From: Anaerolineaceae bacterium
Lineage (GTDB): Bacteria; Chloroflexota; Anaerolineae; Anaerolineales; Anaerolineaceae
Assembly (NCBI GenBank): GCA_018060515.1
Contig: JAGOVY010000006.1
Location: 1-33,595, forward strand
Reading direction: 5' to 3'
Length of the DNA stretch: 33,595 nt
The translations under genes and the position numbers were made by a program. Under the pieces are notes generated by a model that did no database searches, had not been told where the DNA came from, and saw only the letters and a program-made list of their open reading frames with translations. Positions 1 through 6,175 of the stretch are shown here, piece after piece. Each line of letters opens with the position of its first letter. The stretch's first letter is position 1.

Positions 1-32
1 GTTATACTGATTTGGACAGCTTCGTCTGTCAT
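1..32 (-). CDS. 5' end of an unidentified gene leaving the window
   Basis: An ATG at 32-30 on the minus strand opens ten codons (MTDEAVQISI) before the window ends. A good ribosome site (AAAGG, about 8 bases upstream) precedes it. The product cannot be identified from ten residues. A perfect 9-bp inverted repeat upstream could hide the ribosome site (separate entry). The gene is divergent from the methyltransferase at 348. That it is a real gene is inferred from the ribosome site and start only. Confidence 0.45.
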   Translation of the reverse strand, partial: MTDEAVQISI

Positions 33-33
33 T

Positions 34-86
34 GAGAGTTCCTTTCTCTGTTGTTTGTGCTAACTTCAATATTGACTGGAACTCTC
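34..86 (-). promoter_or_regulatory. Inverted repeat that could sequester the ribosome site of the gene at 1-32
   Basis: In the minus-strand mRNA, GAGAGTTCC (86-78) is perfectly complementary to GGAACTCTC (42-34). The second arm contains the GGA of the Shine-Dalgarno and ends one base before the ATG. The loop is 35 bases. This geometry would block ribosome binding when folded, so translational control is possible. The ligand or trigger, if any, is unknown. Confidence 0.4.
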
Positions 87-143
87 TCTTTTTGCAACCC
101 TTTCTATGGATATTTGTGACTGTAACAATCATGCGACAATTGA

Positions 144-171
144 TTGATTTATCGCAATAAAATGCTATAAT
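144..171 (+). promoter_or_regulatory. Sigma70-type promoter of the methyltransferase gene
   Basis: TTGATT (144-149), a 16-base spacer and a perfect TATAAT (166-171) with an extended -10 TGC just before it. Transcription would begin near 178, giving a leader of about 170 bases before the ATG at 348. The same TGCTATAAT string occurs before the aldolase (minus strand) and at 32867. Confidence 0.7.
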
Positions 172-177
172 CTATTT

Positions 178-216
178 GACCTTCTGCTGGTTGCCCCCCT
201 CAACCAGTGGAAGGTC
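178..216 (+). other. Strong hairpin at the predicted 5' end of the methyltransferase mRNA
   Basis: GACCTTC-TG-CTGGTTG (178-193) is mirrored by CAACCAG-TG-GAAGGTC (201-216). This gives two 7-bp helices around a TG/TG internal loop, with a C-rich 7-base apical loop. It begins at the predicted transcription start, so it would form the very 5' end of the transcript. It could stabilise the mRNA or be part of a larger leader switch. Confidence 0.6.
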
Positions 217-251
217 ATCTTAATAAACAGGCAATAAAAGACTGTTTCACC

Positions 252-304
252 GGCACCCACGGCAGGCTGGGTGAGCCCTCCGCTTTCAGCATCACAGCCT
301 TGCC
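252..304 (+). promoter_or_regulatory. Leader region with two mutually exclusive stems
   Basis: Stem A pairs GGC+ACCCA (252-259) with TGGGT+GCC (268-277). Stem B pairs GGCAGGCTG (261-269) with CAGCCTTGCC (295-304), with one bulge. The stems share 268-269, and the 3' arm of A would be trapped inside the loop of B, so they compete. That arrangement is typical of riboswitches or attenuators. I recognise no consensus of a named riboswitch class, and no T-run follows, so control would be at translation or decay. Confidence 0.35.
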
Positions 305-347
305 AGCATAAAAAATACTCCTGAAACTGGTCTGGAGGATTACTGAA

Positions 348-1229
348 ATGAAACCAACCGATAGAAGCAAAATGGAACTGAACCGCCAGTTTTGGGATGA
401 AGTCGTGCCAATTCATGCCAAGTCGGCGCTCTACGACGTGCCCGGTTTCGTGGCTGGCCGTCTGTCGCTCGATGAACTCGAGCGTAGCGAGGTGGGTGAT
501 GTAAAAGGTAAAACGCTGCTGCACCTGCAATGCCATTTTGGGCTCGATACGCTCTCGTGGGTCAGGCTGGGCGCTCAGGCCACCGGCATCGATTATTCCC
601 CTGCCGCTATCAGCGCCGCCCGCCGCCTCGCAGAAGCGTGCAGCCTCTCAGCGGATTTTCTTTGCTGCAACCTCTACGATTTACCGCAACACCTCAGCCG
701 GCAGTTCGACATCGTCTTTACCTCATACGGCGTGCTCTGCTGGCTGCCAGACCTGAAAGAATGGGCGCGCATTGCGGCCTCTTTCGTCAAGCCGGGCGGG
801 TTCTTCTACATCGCGGAGTTCCACCCCTTCTCTTATGTATTCAACGACCAGTCAGATACCCTGCAGGTTCGCTACCCCTACTTCAAGCGCGAGACAACCT
901 CCTTCACCGAAGAAGGAACCTATGCCGATCGCGAAGCCCTCGTCACAAATCAGACAACCGAAGAATGGACCTATCGTTTAGGTGATGTGGTCACAGCGCT
1001 GCTCGATGCCGGTCTGCAGCTCGAGTTCTTGCACGAGCACCCCTTCACCGTATATGAACAATTCCCTTTTCTTGAAAAAAACGCGCCTGAGCGCTGGCGC
1101 TTTCCCGGCAACGATGAACCCATCCCCTTGATGTTTTCATTGCGCGCTAAAAAAACCTCACCATTAATCGGCCATCAAATCCCAGGTGAAATATCCGCCA
1201 CCTCAGCGGGCGTACAGGCGCGCCATTGA
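348..1229 (+). CDS. Class I SAM-dependent methyltransferase
   Basis: A predicted cytosolic 293-residue methyltransferase; its substrate is unknown. Motif I is the variant LLHLQCHFGLDTLSW (near residue 57), followed by the acidic strand TGIDYS that would bind the SAM ribose. Later blocks are FDIVFTSYGVLCW and VKPGGFFYIAEFHPF, the usual motif IV and VI regions. The variant LHLQCHFG in place of LDLGCGxG marks a common Methyltransf_11-like family of about 270 residues, so the active-site region looks intact. The ATG at 348 has GGAGG nine bases upstream. The family core seems to end near MFSLRAKK. The last 24 residues are encoded antisense to the end of the convergent TiaS-like gene, so the tail may be a read-through extension. 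Expression probably depends on the long structured leader. Family assignment is firm; substrate cannot be given. Confidence 0.85.
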   Translation: MKPTDRSKMELNRQFWDEVVPIHAKSALYDVPGFVAGRLSLDELERSEVGDVKGKTLLHLQCHFGLDTLSWVRLGAQATGIDYSPAAISAARRLAEACSLSADFLCCNLYDLPQHLSRQFDIVFTSYGVLCWLPDLKEWARIAASFVKPGGFFYIAEFHPFSYVFNDQSDTLQVRYPYFKRETTSFTEEGTYADREALVTNQTTEEWTYRLGDVVTALLDAGLQLEFLHEHPFTVYEQFPFLEKNAPERWRFPGNDEPIPLMFSLRAKKTSPLIGHQIPGEISATSAGVQARH

Positions 1230-1930
1230 CAGGGGTCTGCGCGTTCGCAGGCTTCCAAAAGCAGGTGCGATTGCTGGTTACGCAAAATCACCTGCGGTGC
1301 ATCCCCCAGGTCAATCAAATCGCGTTCAAGCGGAACCCGTCCGCGGAAGTTCGCCACATTCTCAATCGCGCAAAGTCTTAACAGTTGCGGCAGCGTCAAC
1401 ACCCCTTTCACCTGTTCCAACCCTGGCAGCCAGATGAACACCCCGTCATTACCAGAAGCACGCAGCCCAACCGCAGAAAGCGCCCCAATCACCCCGCCGC
1501 CGTGGCCATGAAAGCCCGCCGCTGCCAGCCCTTCCGCGCGCGCCAGGTCAACCGCCGTCAGCCGCGAAAGGCGCGTGCGTTTAGCCTGCCTGCCCCAGGC
1601 TTCAACCGCCGCCGAGAGGTTGCTCCAGGCTGCCAGCGCAAAGCCAGGGTTGGAATCAGGCGCGCTCTTTCTCAGCAGGAACTCGCGACAGGTGAGTTCC
1701 AGGTCGCGCCGGGCTTCCTTATCTCCCTCGATGAAGAGACAGGCGGCGCGGTTTTCGCTTGTGAAGCGCACTTCAGCCTGCTGCAGCAGTTGGTGGCGCG
1801 TAACACCCAGCAGATGTCCAAAGCGCCGTTCCTCAATCAGCCGCCCCAACTGAATCGCAAATTCACCCGTATCCGCCGCGCCCATACCAGTCGCGCTGTC
1901 GGTATCATCCACACCGATCAAGTAGAACAC
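1175..1930 (-). CDS. Short TiaS-like protein (tRNA-Ile2 agmatinylcytidine synthase family)
   Basis: A 251-residue protein starting FYLIGVDDTDS, with GMGAADTGEFA at 15-25 and a glycine-rich block HGHGGGVIGALSAVG at 141-155. The DDTDS N-terminus and the later GxIGALxAxG block are hallmarks of archaeal TiaS, which adds agmatine to C34 of tRNA-Ile2 at the expense of ATP. Archaeal TiaS has about 420 residues, with an OB fold and zinc ribbon at the C-terminus; those are absent here. Bacteria normally use TilS (lysidine) for this job, so the bacterial homologue probably has another substrate. The start is a GTG at 1930 with no ribosome site. No ATG lies in frame before an upstream stop, and translation is probably coupled to the small ORF at 1918-2010. 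It overlaps the methyltransferase tail by 55 bases, convergently. Confidence 0.7.
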   Translation of the reverse strand: MFYLIGVDDTDSATGMGAADTGEFAIQLGRLIEERRFGHLLGVTRHQLLQQAEVRFTSENRAACLFIEGDKEARRDLELTCREFLLRKSAPDSNPGFALAAWSNLSAAVEAWGRQAKRTRLSRLTAVDLARAEGLAAAGFHGHGGGVIGALSAVGLRASGNDGVFIWLPGLEQVKGVLTLPQLLRLCAIENVANFRGRVPLERDLIDLGDAPQVILRNQQSHLLLEACERADPCQWRACTPAEVADISPGI

Positions 1931-2010
1931 AGCATCCCATTCACCGCGAGGCGCGTTGTACTAAACCCTGGTATATCATTCGCCTTGGTTTCTCCGTTCA
2001 TGTCGTGCAT
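1918..2010 (-). CDS. Small upstream ORF (30 aa) overlapping the TiaS-like start
   Basis: ATG at 2010, preceded by TCCTCC on the plus strand (2017-2022), i.e. a consensus GGAGGA six bases upstream. This is the best ribosome site in the region. The peptide begins MHDMNGETK and ends NGMLCST. Its TGA (1920-1918) lies just inside the TiaS-like gene, whose GTG (1930) is in another frame and lacks a ribosome site. A good promoter lies directly upstream. It is probably a leader peptide used for translational coupling. A sequencing or real frameshift that would join it to the TiaS-like ORF is the alternative. No function can be read from the peptide. Confidence 0.5.
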   Translation of the reverse strand: MHDMNGETKANDIPGFSTTRLAVNGMLCST

Positions 2011-2034
2011 TTACCGTCCTCCATGGATGTTGTA

Positions 2035-2063
2035 ATCATAGTAGATTGCAGCTTGATTGTCAA
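2035..2063 (-). promoter_or_regulatory. Near-consensus sigma70 promoter for the leader ORF/TiaS-like gene
   Basis: On the minus strand TTGACA (2063-2058), a 17-base spacer and TATGAT (2040-2035). The predicted start of transcription is near 2028, leaving a leader of about 18 bases that contains GGAGGA and the ATG at 2010. This is one of the two best matches to the sigma70 consensus in the window. Confidence 0.75.
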
Positions 2064-2411
2064 ATTAATTGGCTTGTGTTAATACAAAACGAAAATCTCT
2101 CTTCTTGTCATAGTTAAATAATAACCTTGCCTCGCAGCAGAAAGCAAACCTATTATTCAAAATCAAAAAACACAGCTCATGCGTCAGCCGTCAAAAACAA
2201 AACAGCAAACTGTCCGCCAATCTTCAACAAATTAACTTGCCACAGGTGAAGCGGTATTAACCGAGGGTTCACGATGGCGCTCTGGCAGCATTGATGCATA
2301 AGTGCCCTGAGAAAGATTGCCCCGCGATCTGAGCGCTCTGCAAACCCAGAAAAAGGTCAACAATCTCCGTGAAGATCCCGCGCTTTTATTCCAAACCTGC
2401 CGCAGCCTAGC
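2064..2411. other. Gene-free, AT-rich stretch between the TiaS-like promoter and the histidine kinase
   Basis: No ORF with a ribosome site was found on either strand. An 11-base direct repeat AGGTCAACAAT occurs at 2354-2364 and 2417-2427; the second copy lies inside the 3' end of the kinase gene. A short minus-strand reading around 2260-2370 (containing EIVDLFLGL) has no start signal and is probably spacer or decayed sequence. No clear terminator for the kinase operon is seen. Confidence 0.4.
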
Positions 2412-3794
2412 CTAAGAGGTCAACAATTTCGCTTCCAAAGGTCGAAAACTGATCACAAAACTGGTTCCCCCACCTTTCCCAGGTGATTCTACCGAAATCA
2501 CTCCCCCCTGTGCATGGATAAGCGCTTTACAAATCGCCAGTCCAAGCCCCATTTTTCCGCTTGATCCTGTCCGGCTCTTTTCAACCCGGTAGAATCGATC
2601 GAAAACATAGGGCAGGTCTTCGGCATCGATGCCCTCGCCTGAATCACTCACCAGAAGGCGTACAAAATCACCCTTCTCAACGCTCAGGGTAATCGTGCCG
2701 CCTGATGAAGTGTAGCGCAGCGCGTTATCCATCAGGTTTTTCAAAACCTGCACCAGCCGCCCTTCATCCGCATTAATCCAGGCATCTTCATCGCCCGCCT
2801 TCAGCGTCAGATCAACACCTTTTTGCTTGACAATTGGATGATATATGCGTTGGATGTGTTCCATCAGCACCACAGGGTTGAGCGGTTGGAGCTGTATGTC
2901 CAATGACCCTGATTCAGCCTGGGTCAGTGTCGTCATATCGCCTACCAGGCGGCGCAGATGCTCGACCTCTGTCTTAATCACCTCGATTCTTTCAGGTGTT
3001 AGCGTAACCTCGCCTTCTTGCAGCATTTCAATATATCCTGAAATAATCTGCAGCGGTGTGCTCAAATCGTGGGTGATATCGGCAGTAAAACGTTTACGTT
3101 TCTGGTCATTTTCGAAAAGGTCAGCGCTCATTTTGTTAAAAGCTGTCGAAAGTTGGCCAAGTTCATCTTGAGAAGTAACCGGAACCCTTTGCTGCAGCTC
3201 GCCCATTGCCATGAGGCTTGATGCCTGAGTGAGCCGCCGGATTGGGATAATCAGCCGGCTCGCCAGAATATAGCCGATTATCACCGCTGCCAGAACCCCC
3301 GCCAGAGCCGCGACCCCAATAATGAGGTTGGTGCGTTGGATGAACACCTTCTCCTCCGCGTTGAGAGCAAACTGGTATTTTGTATCGGGGATAATCCAGG
3401 CGATTGTTTCATCCTCAACCTTTACCTCAACAGCTTGATTTAAATGGTCTTCCGGCACCATATCGCCGATATTAAAACCGGCAAAAGGTATCAACGCTCG
3501 ATGATTAACGTCCACCATTCCATTTAAACCACGCATATTTTTCTCACCCATCGGATCGGGTTTTGGCATTTGATAACTATTCGCCATAAAGATATCGAAA
3601 AACCCGTTCAATGTACCGTTTGCGGTGTAATAAGATTGAGCGGCATTCTTTAAATCAGCAGTTTCCTGTTGAACCACGAGGTTCATCAGCGATTGGCCTG
3701 AGGTCAGGCGAATTAAAGCTGAAACAACCACCACGGTGAGCAGCGCCACAATCAAATAAGAAAAGATCAGTTTTAACTTAATCGATTTTTTCAT
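2412..3794 (-). CDS. Membrane sensor histidine kinase (PhoR/BaeS-like)
   Basis: A 460-residue two-component kinase. TM1 is at about 10-30, an extracytoplasmic sensor region spans about 33-152, TM2 is at about 157-178, and a HAMP domain follows (about 178-232). The dimerisation box is FTADITHDLSTPLQ, with phospho-His 242; HDLST is a rarer form of the usual HELRT or HDLKT. The ATP domain shows an N box (QVLKNLMDNALRYT), G1 (VSDSGEGID), F box (YVFDRFYRVEKSRTG) and G2 (MGLGLAICKALI), so it appears catalytically complete. The ATG overlaps the stop of the OmpR regulator by 4 bases, indicating coupled expression and a cognate pair. The two genes follow the VTC and DUF4956 genes on the same strand, so they may sense a surface or phosphate signal for that cluster; this is inferred from position. 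Confidence 0.93.
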   Translation of the reverse strand: MKKSIKLKLIFSYLIVALLTVVVVSALIRLTSGQSLMNLVVQQETADLKNAAQSYYTANGTLNGFFDIFMANSYQMPKPDPMGEKNMRGLNGMVDVNHRALIPFAGFNIGDMVPEDHLNQAVEVKVEDETIAWIIPDTKYQFALNAEEKVFIQRTNLIIGVAALAGVLAAVIIGYILASRLIIPIRRLTQASSLMAMGELQQRVPVTSQDELGQLSTAFNKMSADLFENDQKRKRFTADITHDLSTPLQIISGYIEMLQEGEVTLTPERIEVIKTEVEHLRRLVGDMTTLTQAESGSLDIQLQPLNPVVLMEHIQRIYHPIVKQKGVDLTLKAGDEDAWINADEGRLVQVLKNLMDNALRYTSSGGTITLSVEKGDFVRLLVSDSGEGIDAEDLPYVFDRFYRVEKSRTGSSGKMGLGLAICKALIHAQGGVISVESPGKGGGTSFVISFRPLEAKLLTS

Positions 3795-4480
3795 TCGGCA
3801 TCTCCCAGCATCCGATACCCGATACCAAATACCGTCTCAATATACCGCGGTTGAACCGGATCATCATCCAGTTTTATGCGTAAATTGCGGATGTGAATTT
3901 TTAATGTGGCTTCTGAACCCGAATAACCGTTTTCTATCAAACCGATACATAAATCGGCGCGTTTTACCACCTTGCCGGCGGCTCTCATCAGCATTTTAAG
4001 CACCTGAAACTCAAGCGGAGTCAGCTCAACCGGCTGACCTTGTTTTGTCACCATGTGCCGGCTGTAATCCAGCTCGATATCGCCGTTTTTAATCACCGGC
4101 AGGGTTTCATCAAATGGCGCGGCTCGCCGCAGCACCGCCCGCATTCTAACCAGCAATTCGCGAAGATGAAACGGTTTGGTGATGTAATCATCCGCGCCCA
4201 GGTCAAACCCCTTGATGATCTCTGCTTCCTGCTGTTTGGCTGTAATCATAATTACCGGTGTATCCGATTCTTTGCGCAGCTCTCTGATAAACTGATAGCC
4301 ATCCATATTGGGCATCATGATATCCAGCAAAATCAAGTCAGGCGTTTCAGCGGCAAAGCTTTCCAGCGCTTCTTTCCCGTCTGCAGCGGTTAGCACTTCA
4401 TAATCCTGGCTAACGAGGAAATCGCTAATCATTTTCAACACATTGAGGGTATCATCTACCACGAGAATTTTTCTTGCCAT
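3791..4480 (-). CDS. OmpR/PhoB-family response regulator
   Basis: A 229-residue DNA-binding regulator. The receiver domain begins KILVVDD, with phospho-acceptor D53 in LILLDIMMPNMDG, the switch residues in PVIMITAK, and the conserved lysine in DDYITKPFHLREL. The C-terminal winged helix (about 130-225) has ELTPLEFQVLKML and ends VETVFGIGYRML-like (ETVFGIGYRM). The frame is open to a TTG at 4504, but ATG 4480 is preferred. A TATAAT lies exactly six bases before that ATG and no Shine-Dalgarno is present, so a leaderless transcript is likely. ATG 4483 is an alternative. It shares a 4-base overlap with the kinase. The 57-base gap after DUF4956 holds this promoter, so the pair could be expressed both with the upstream genes and on its own. 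Confidence 0.92.
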   Translation of the reverse strand: MARKILVVDDTLNVLKMISDFLVSQDYEVLTAADGKEALESFAAETPDLILLDIMMPNMDGYQFIRELRKESDTPVIMITAKQQEAEIIKGFDLGADDYITKPFHLRELLVRMRAVLRRAAPFDETLPVIKNGDIELDYSRHMVTKQGQPVELTPLEFQVLKMLMRAAGKVVKRADLCIGLIENGYSGSEATLKIHIRNLRIKLDDDPVQPRYIETVFGIGYRMLGDAE

Positions 4481-4486
4481 CATTCC

Positions 4487-4517
4487 ATTATAACCACTAC
4501 TCAATACCGATTATCAA
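4487..4517 (-). promoter_or_regulatory. Promoter for a leaderless regulator mRNA
   Basis: On the minus strand TTGATA (4517-4512), a 19-base spacer, TATAAT (4492-4487), then six bases and ATG 4480. The expected +1 coincides with the A of the start codon. The long spacer is the weak point. Confidence 0.55.
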
Positions 4518-4537
4518 TCATCCCATCCCGCCTCGCT

Positions 4538-5179
4538 TCAATCATCAAGATCGTCGCTGGAGTAAGCCATGAAGCGCGGTTGTTCAACGCTATTCAAATT
4601 TCCGCGCATCTGATCTTCATAAATTACAGTTAATTCCACAGTATCCTTGAGAAAGTTGATCTTGCCGATACTCACTTGTTTAATCTTCAATCCGGTGCGC
4701 TCTTTCAAGTCGGCCATCAATTCATCCATGCGCTCTGGCCGGATCAACTCAATTTTTTCATAAATAATCCGTTTTGAACCATCGTATTTGAACCCCCAAC
4801 CCTTTTCAAGCACAAACATAAGCATCAGAATCGCCAGGTTGGCGGCAATCACCTGCGGCCAATTCGAAGCATCCAGGCTGGCGGCGTTCATTACAGGCAG
4901 CGCTGCAATAATGAACAGATAGGTCATTTCTCTTACCGGCAGCGGATCGGTCCGGTAGCGCAGAATCGTAAAAATGGCGAACAGCCCGAATCCCACTCCA
5001 AGGCTGATATCGATGCTGTTCATAAAATGCAATACGAAAAAAATAACAGAATTAAACGCCAGAAAAGTTAACACATAACGTTTGCTGCGGGTTGCGGGAT
5101 AATAAACAAACCTGACCAGGATAACAGCCATAAAAAGATTAAAAATAAAACTTAACAACAAATTGCTCAGCTCGTTCAT
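4538..5179 (-). CDS. DUF4956 membrane protein, partner of the VTC polymerase
   Basis: A 213-residue integral membrane protein. Four to five hydrophobic helices cover about residues 5-130, with the conserved-looking loop FTILRYRTDPLPVREMTYLF between helices, followed by a soluble C-terminal domain of about 85 residues (IRPERMDELMADLKERTG onward). This matches DUF4956 (PF16316), which is very often encoded beside bacterial VTC-domain proteins. By position it probably forms the membrane part of a polyphosphate-synthesising complex, perhaps the channel or anchor; its molecular function is not established. The ATG overlaps the VTC stop by 4 bases, so the two are translationally coupled. Confidence 0.88.
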   Translation of the reverse strand: MNELSNLLLSFIFNLFMAVILVRFVYYPATRSKRYVLTFLAFNSVIFFVLHFMNSIDISLGVGFGLFAIFTILRYRTDPLPVREMTYLFIIAALPVMNAASLDASNWPQVIAANLAILMLMFVLEKGWGFKYDGSKRIIYEKIELIRPERMDELMADLKERTGLKIKQVSIGKINFLKDTVELTVIYEDQMRGNLNSVEQPRFMAYSSDDLDD

Positions 5180-6027
5180 TTTACAACTCCATGGGTGGTT
5201 TTATTGATAAATAAAAGCGACTCCTTCAGCGAGTTCTTCTTCAAAGATTCATAAAGCAAAGAGGCGCCAATACAATACTTACTGAACTTATGGGTGTGCA
5301 CATGCTGCTCATGCATCAAACGTTTGAACGCTGAGTCGAGATCCTGCCTGTCCATTTTCACTTCCGCCACTGCCACGCCTTCCAAAAGCGAGAGGTGGTT
5401 TGCGTTATAAAAAGCGATATTCATATCGATGGTCACCCGCTCACAACGCTCAAGGCTTACCAAAGTGATTCGGGTAAACGTATTGCATATTTTGGGCTCC
5501 AGAATTCCCGTCTCCTGGGGAATAATCCCGTCAACCCATTGGCTCGCTTCACCATTCAGGTTGAGCAGCGGCAGGCGGGTGGCCAGCCTTTTTTTAACCG
5601 TCCGGTTCTTGCGGGTCTTGTGTTTCACCTCAAGAAAATTAGATCGGGTATCCAAATACTCCCTAGAGCGCACCTTGTAGCGTTCAGCTTGGCCATTAAC
5701 ATGCATATTGAAAAAAGCAAAACCAGGTGTATCAAAATAGAGCGTGCGATAATGATTAAAAGGTTTATCCTTTACCACCAAAATGCGATACTCATTAACC
5801 AATGCGCTTAGCGTATTTTGCATAACGTTGAGCGGCATCACATATTTAATATCCACGCGGTTCTGTAAAGCCACCGTCTCCATCTCATCGAGGCTGATCG
5901 GCTGATACCTTTCAAGTATGGTCTCCAGGTCGATGTCAGCCATTTTCCATTCATCAATGCGTGGAGTTTCAAGCCAGGGGTTTTCCACCATCCTGTTATT
6001 GAGTAAGATCGGCTCTTCCTTATTCAT
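5176..6027 (-). CDS. VTC-domain polyphosphate polymerase
   Basis: A 283-residue cytosolic protein of the VTC family (PF09359), the CYTH-like tunnel fold that in yeast Vtc4 makes polyphosphate from ATP. Visible blocks carry the expected basic and acidic tunnel residues: NRVDIKYVMP near 50, YRTLYFDT near 108, YKVRSREYLD, FLEVKHKTRKNRTVKKR, TRITLVSLERCERVTID, VAEVKMDRQD and HKFSKYCIG near 262. All strands of the barrel seem present, so it should be active. ATG 6027 has AAGG about 9 bases upstream. It heads a tightly packed set with DUF4956, while the beta-helix lipoprotein gene lies upstream on the same strand. The polymer could be stored, exported or attached to surface material; which of these is unknown. 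Confidence 0.9.
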   Translation of the reverse strand: MNKEEPILLNNRMVENPWLETPRIDEWKMADIDLETILERYQPISLDEMETVALQNRVDIKYVMPLNVMQNTLSALVNEYRILVVKDKPFNHYRTLYFDTPGFAFFNMHVNGQAERYKVRSREYLDTRSNFLEVKHKTRKNRTVKKRLATRLPLLNLNGEASQWVDGIIPQETGILEPKICNTFTRITLVSLERCERVTIDMNIAFYNANHLSLLEGVAVAEVKMDRQDLDSAFKRLMHEQHVHTHKFSKYCIGASLLYESLKKNSLKESLLFINKTTHGVVK

Positions 6028-6135
6028 CCTCTACAACCTTCTTCCTTTCCTTTAGCGATTTCAATTAAGAAAATCATAACCGCGCTGAATCACACCTTGG
6101 TATATTTCTTGTATAAACCACCATAGAAGGGAGAT

Positions 6136-6168
6136 GAACAGGGCGTGTGTTTTATCAACGCCCTGTTC
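6136..6168 (-). terminator. Strong hairpin after the beta-helix lipoprotein gene
   Basis: GAACAGGGCGT (6136-6146) and ACGCCCTGTTC (6158-6168) form a perfect 11-bp stem with an 11-base loop, starting 8 bases after the lipoprotein stop on the minus strand. No T-run follows, so it may protect the 3' end or give partial termination before the VTC gene. Confidence 0.55.
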
Positions 6169-6175
6169 AATAAAA

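Noticed and set aside
165-536. Minus-strand frame of 123 codons across the methyltransferase leader and start
   Set aside because: It runs through the predicted promoter and leader hairpin, has no ribosome site and overlaps a well-supported gene.
2230-2411. Short minus-strand reading with EIVDLFLGLQSAQIAG downstream of the kinase
   Set aside because: No start codon with a ribosome site, interrupted by stops, and no recognisable family; it could be a decayed fragment but cannot be supported.
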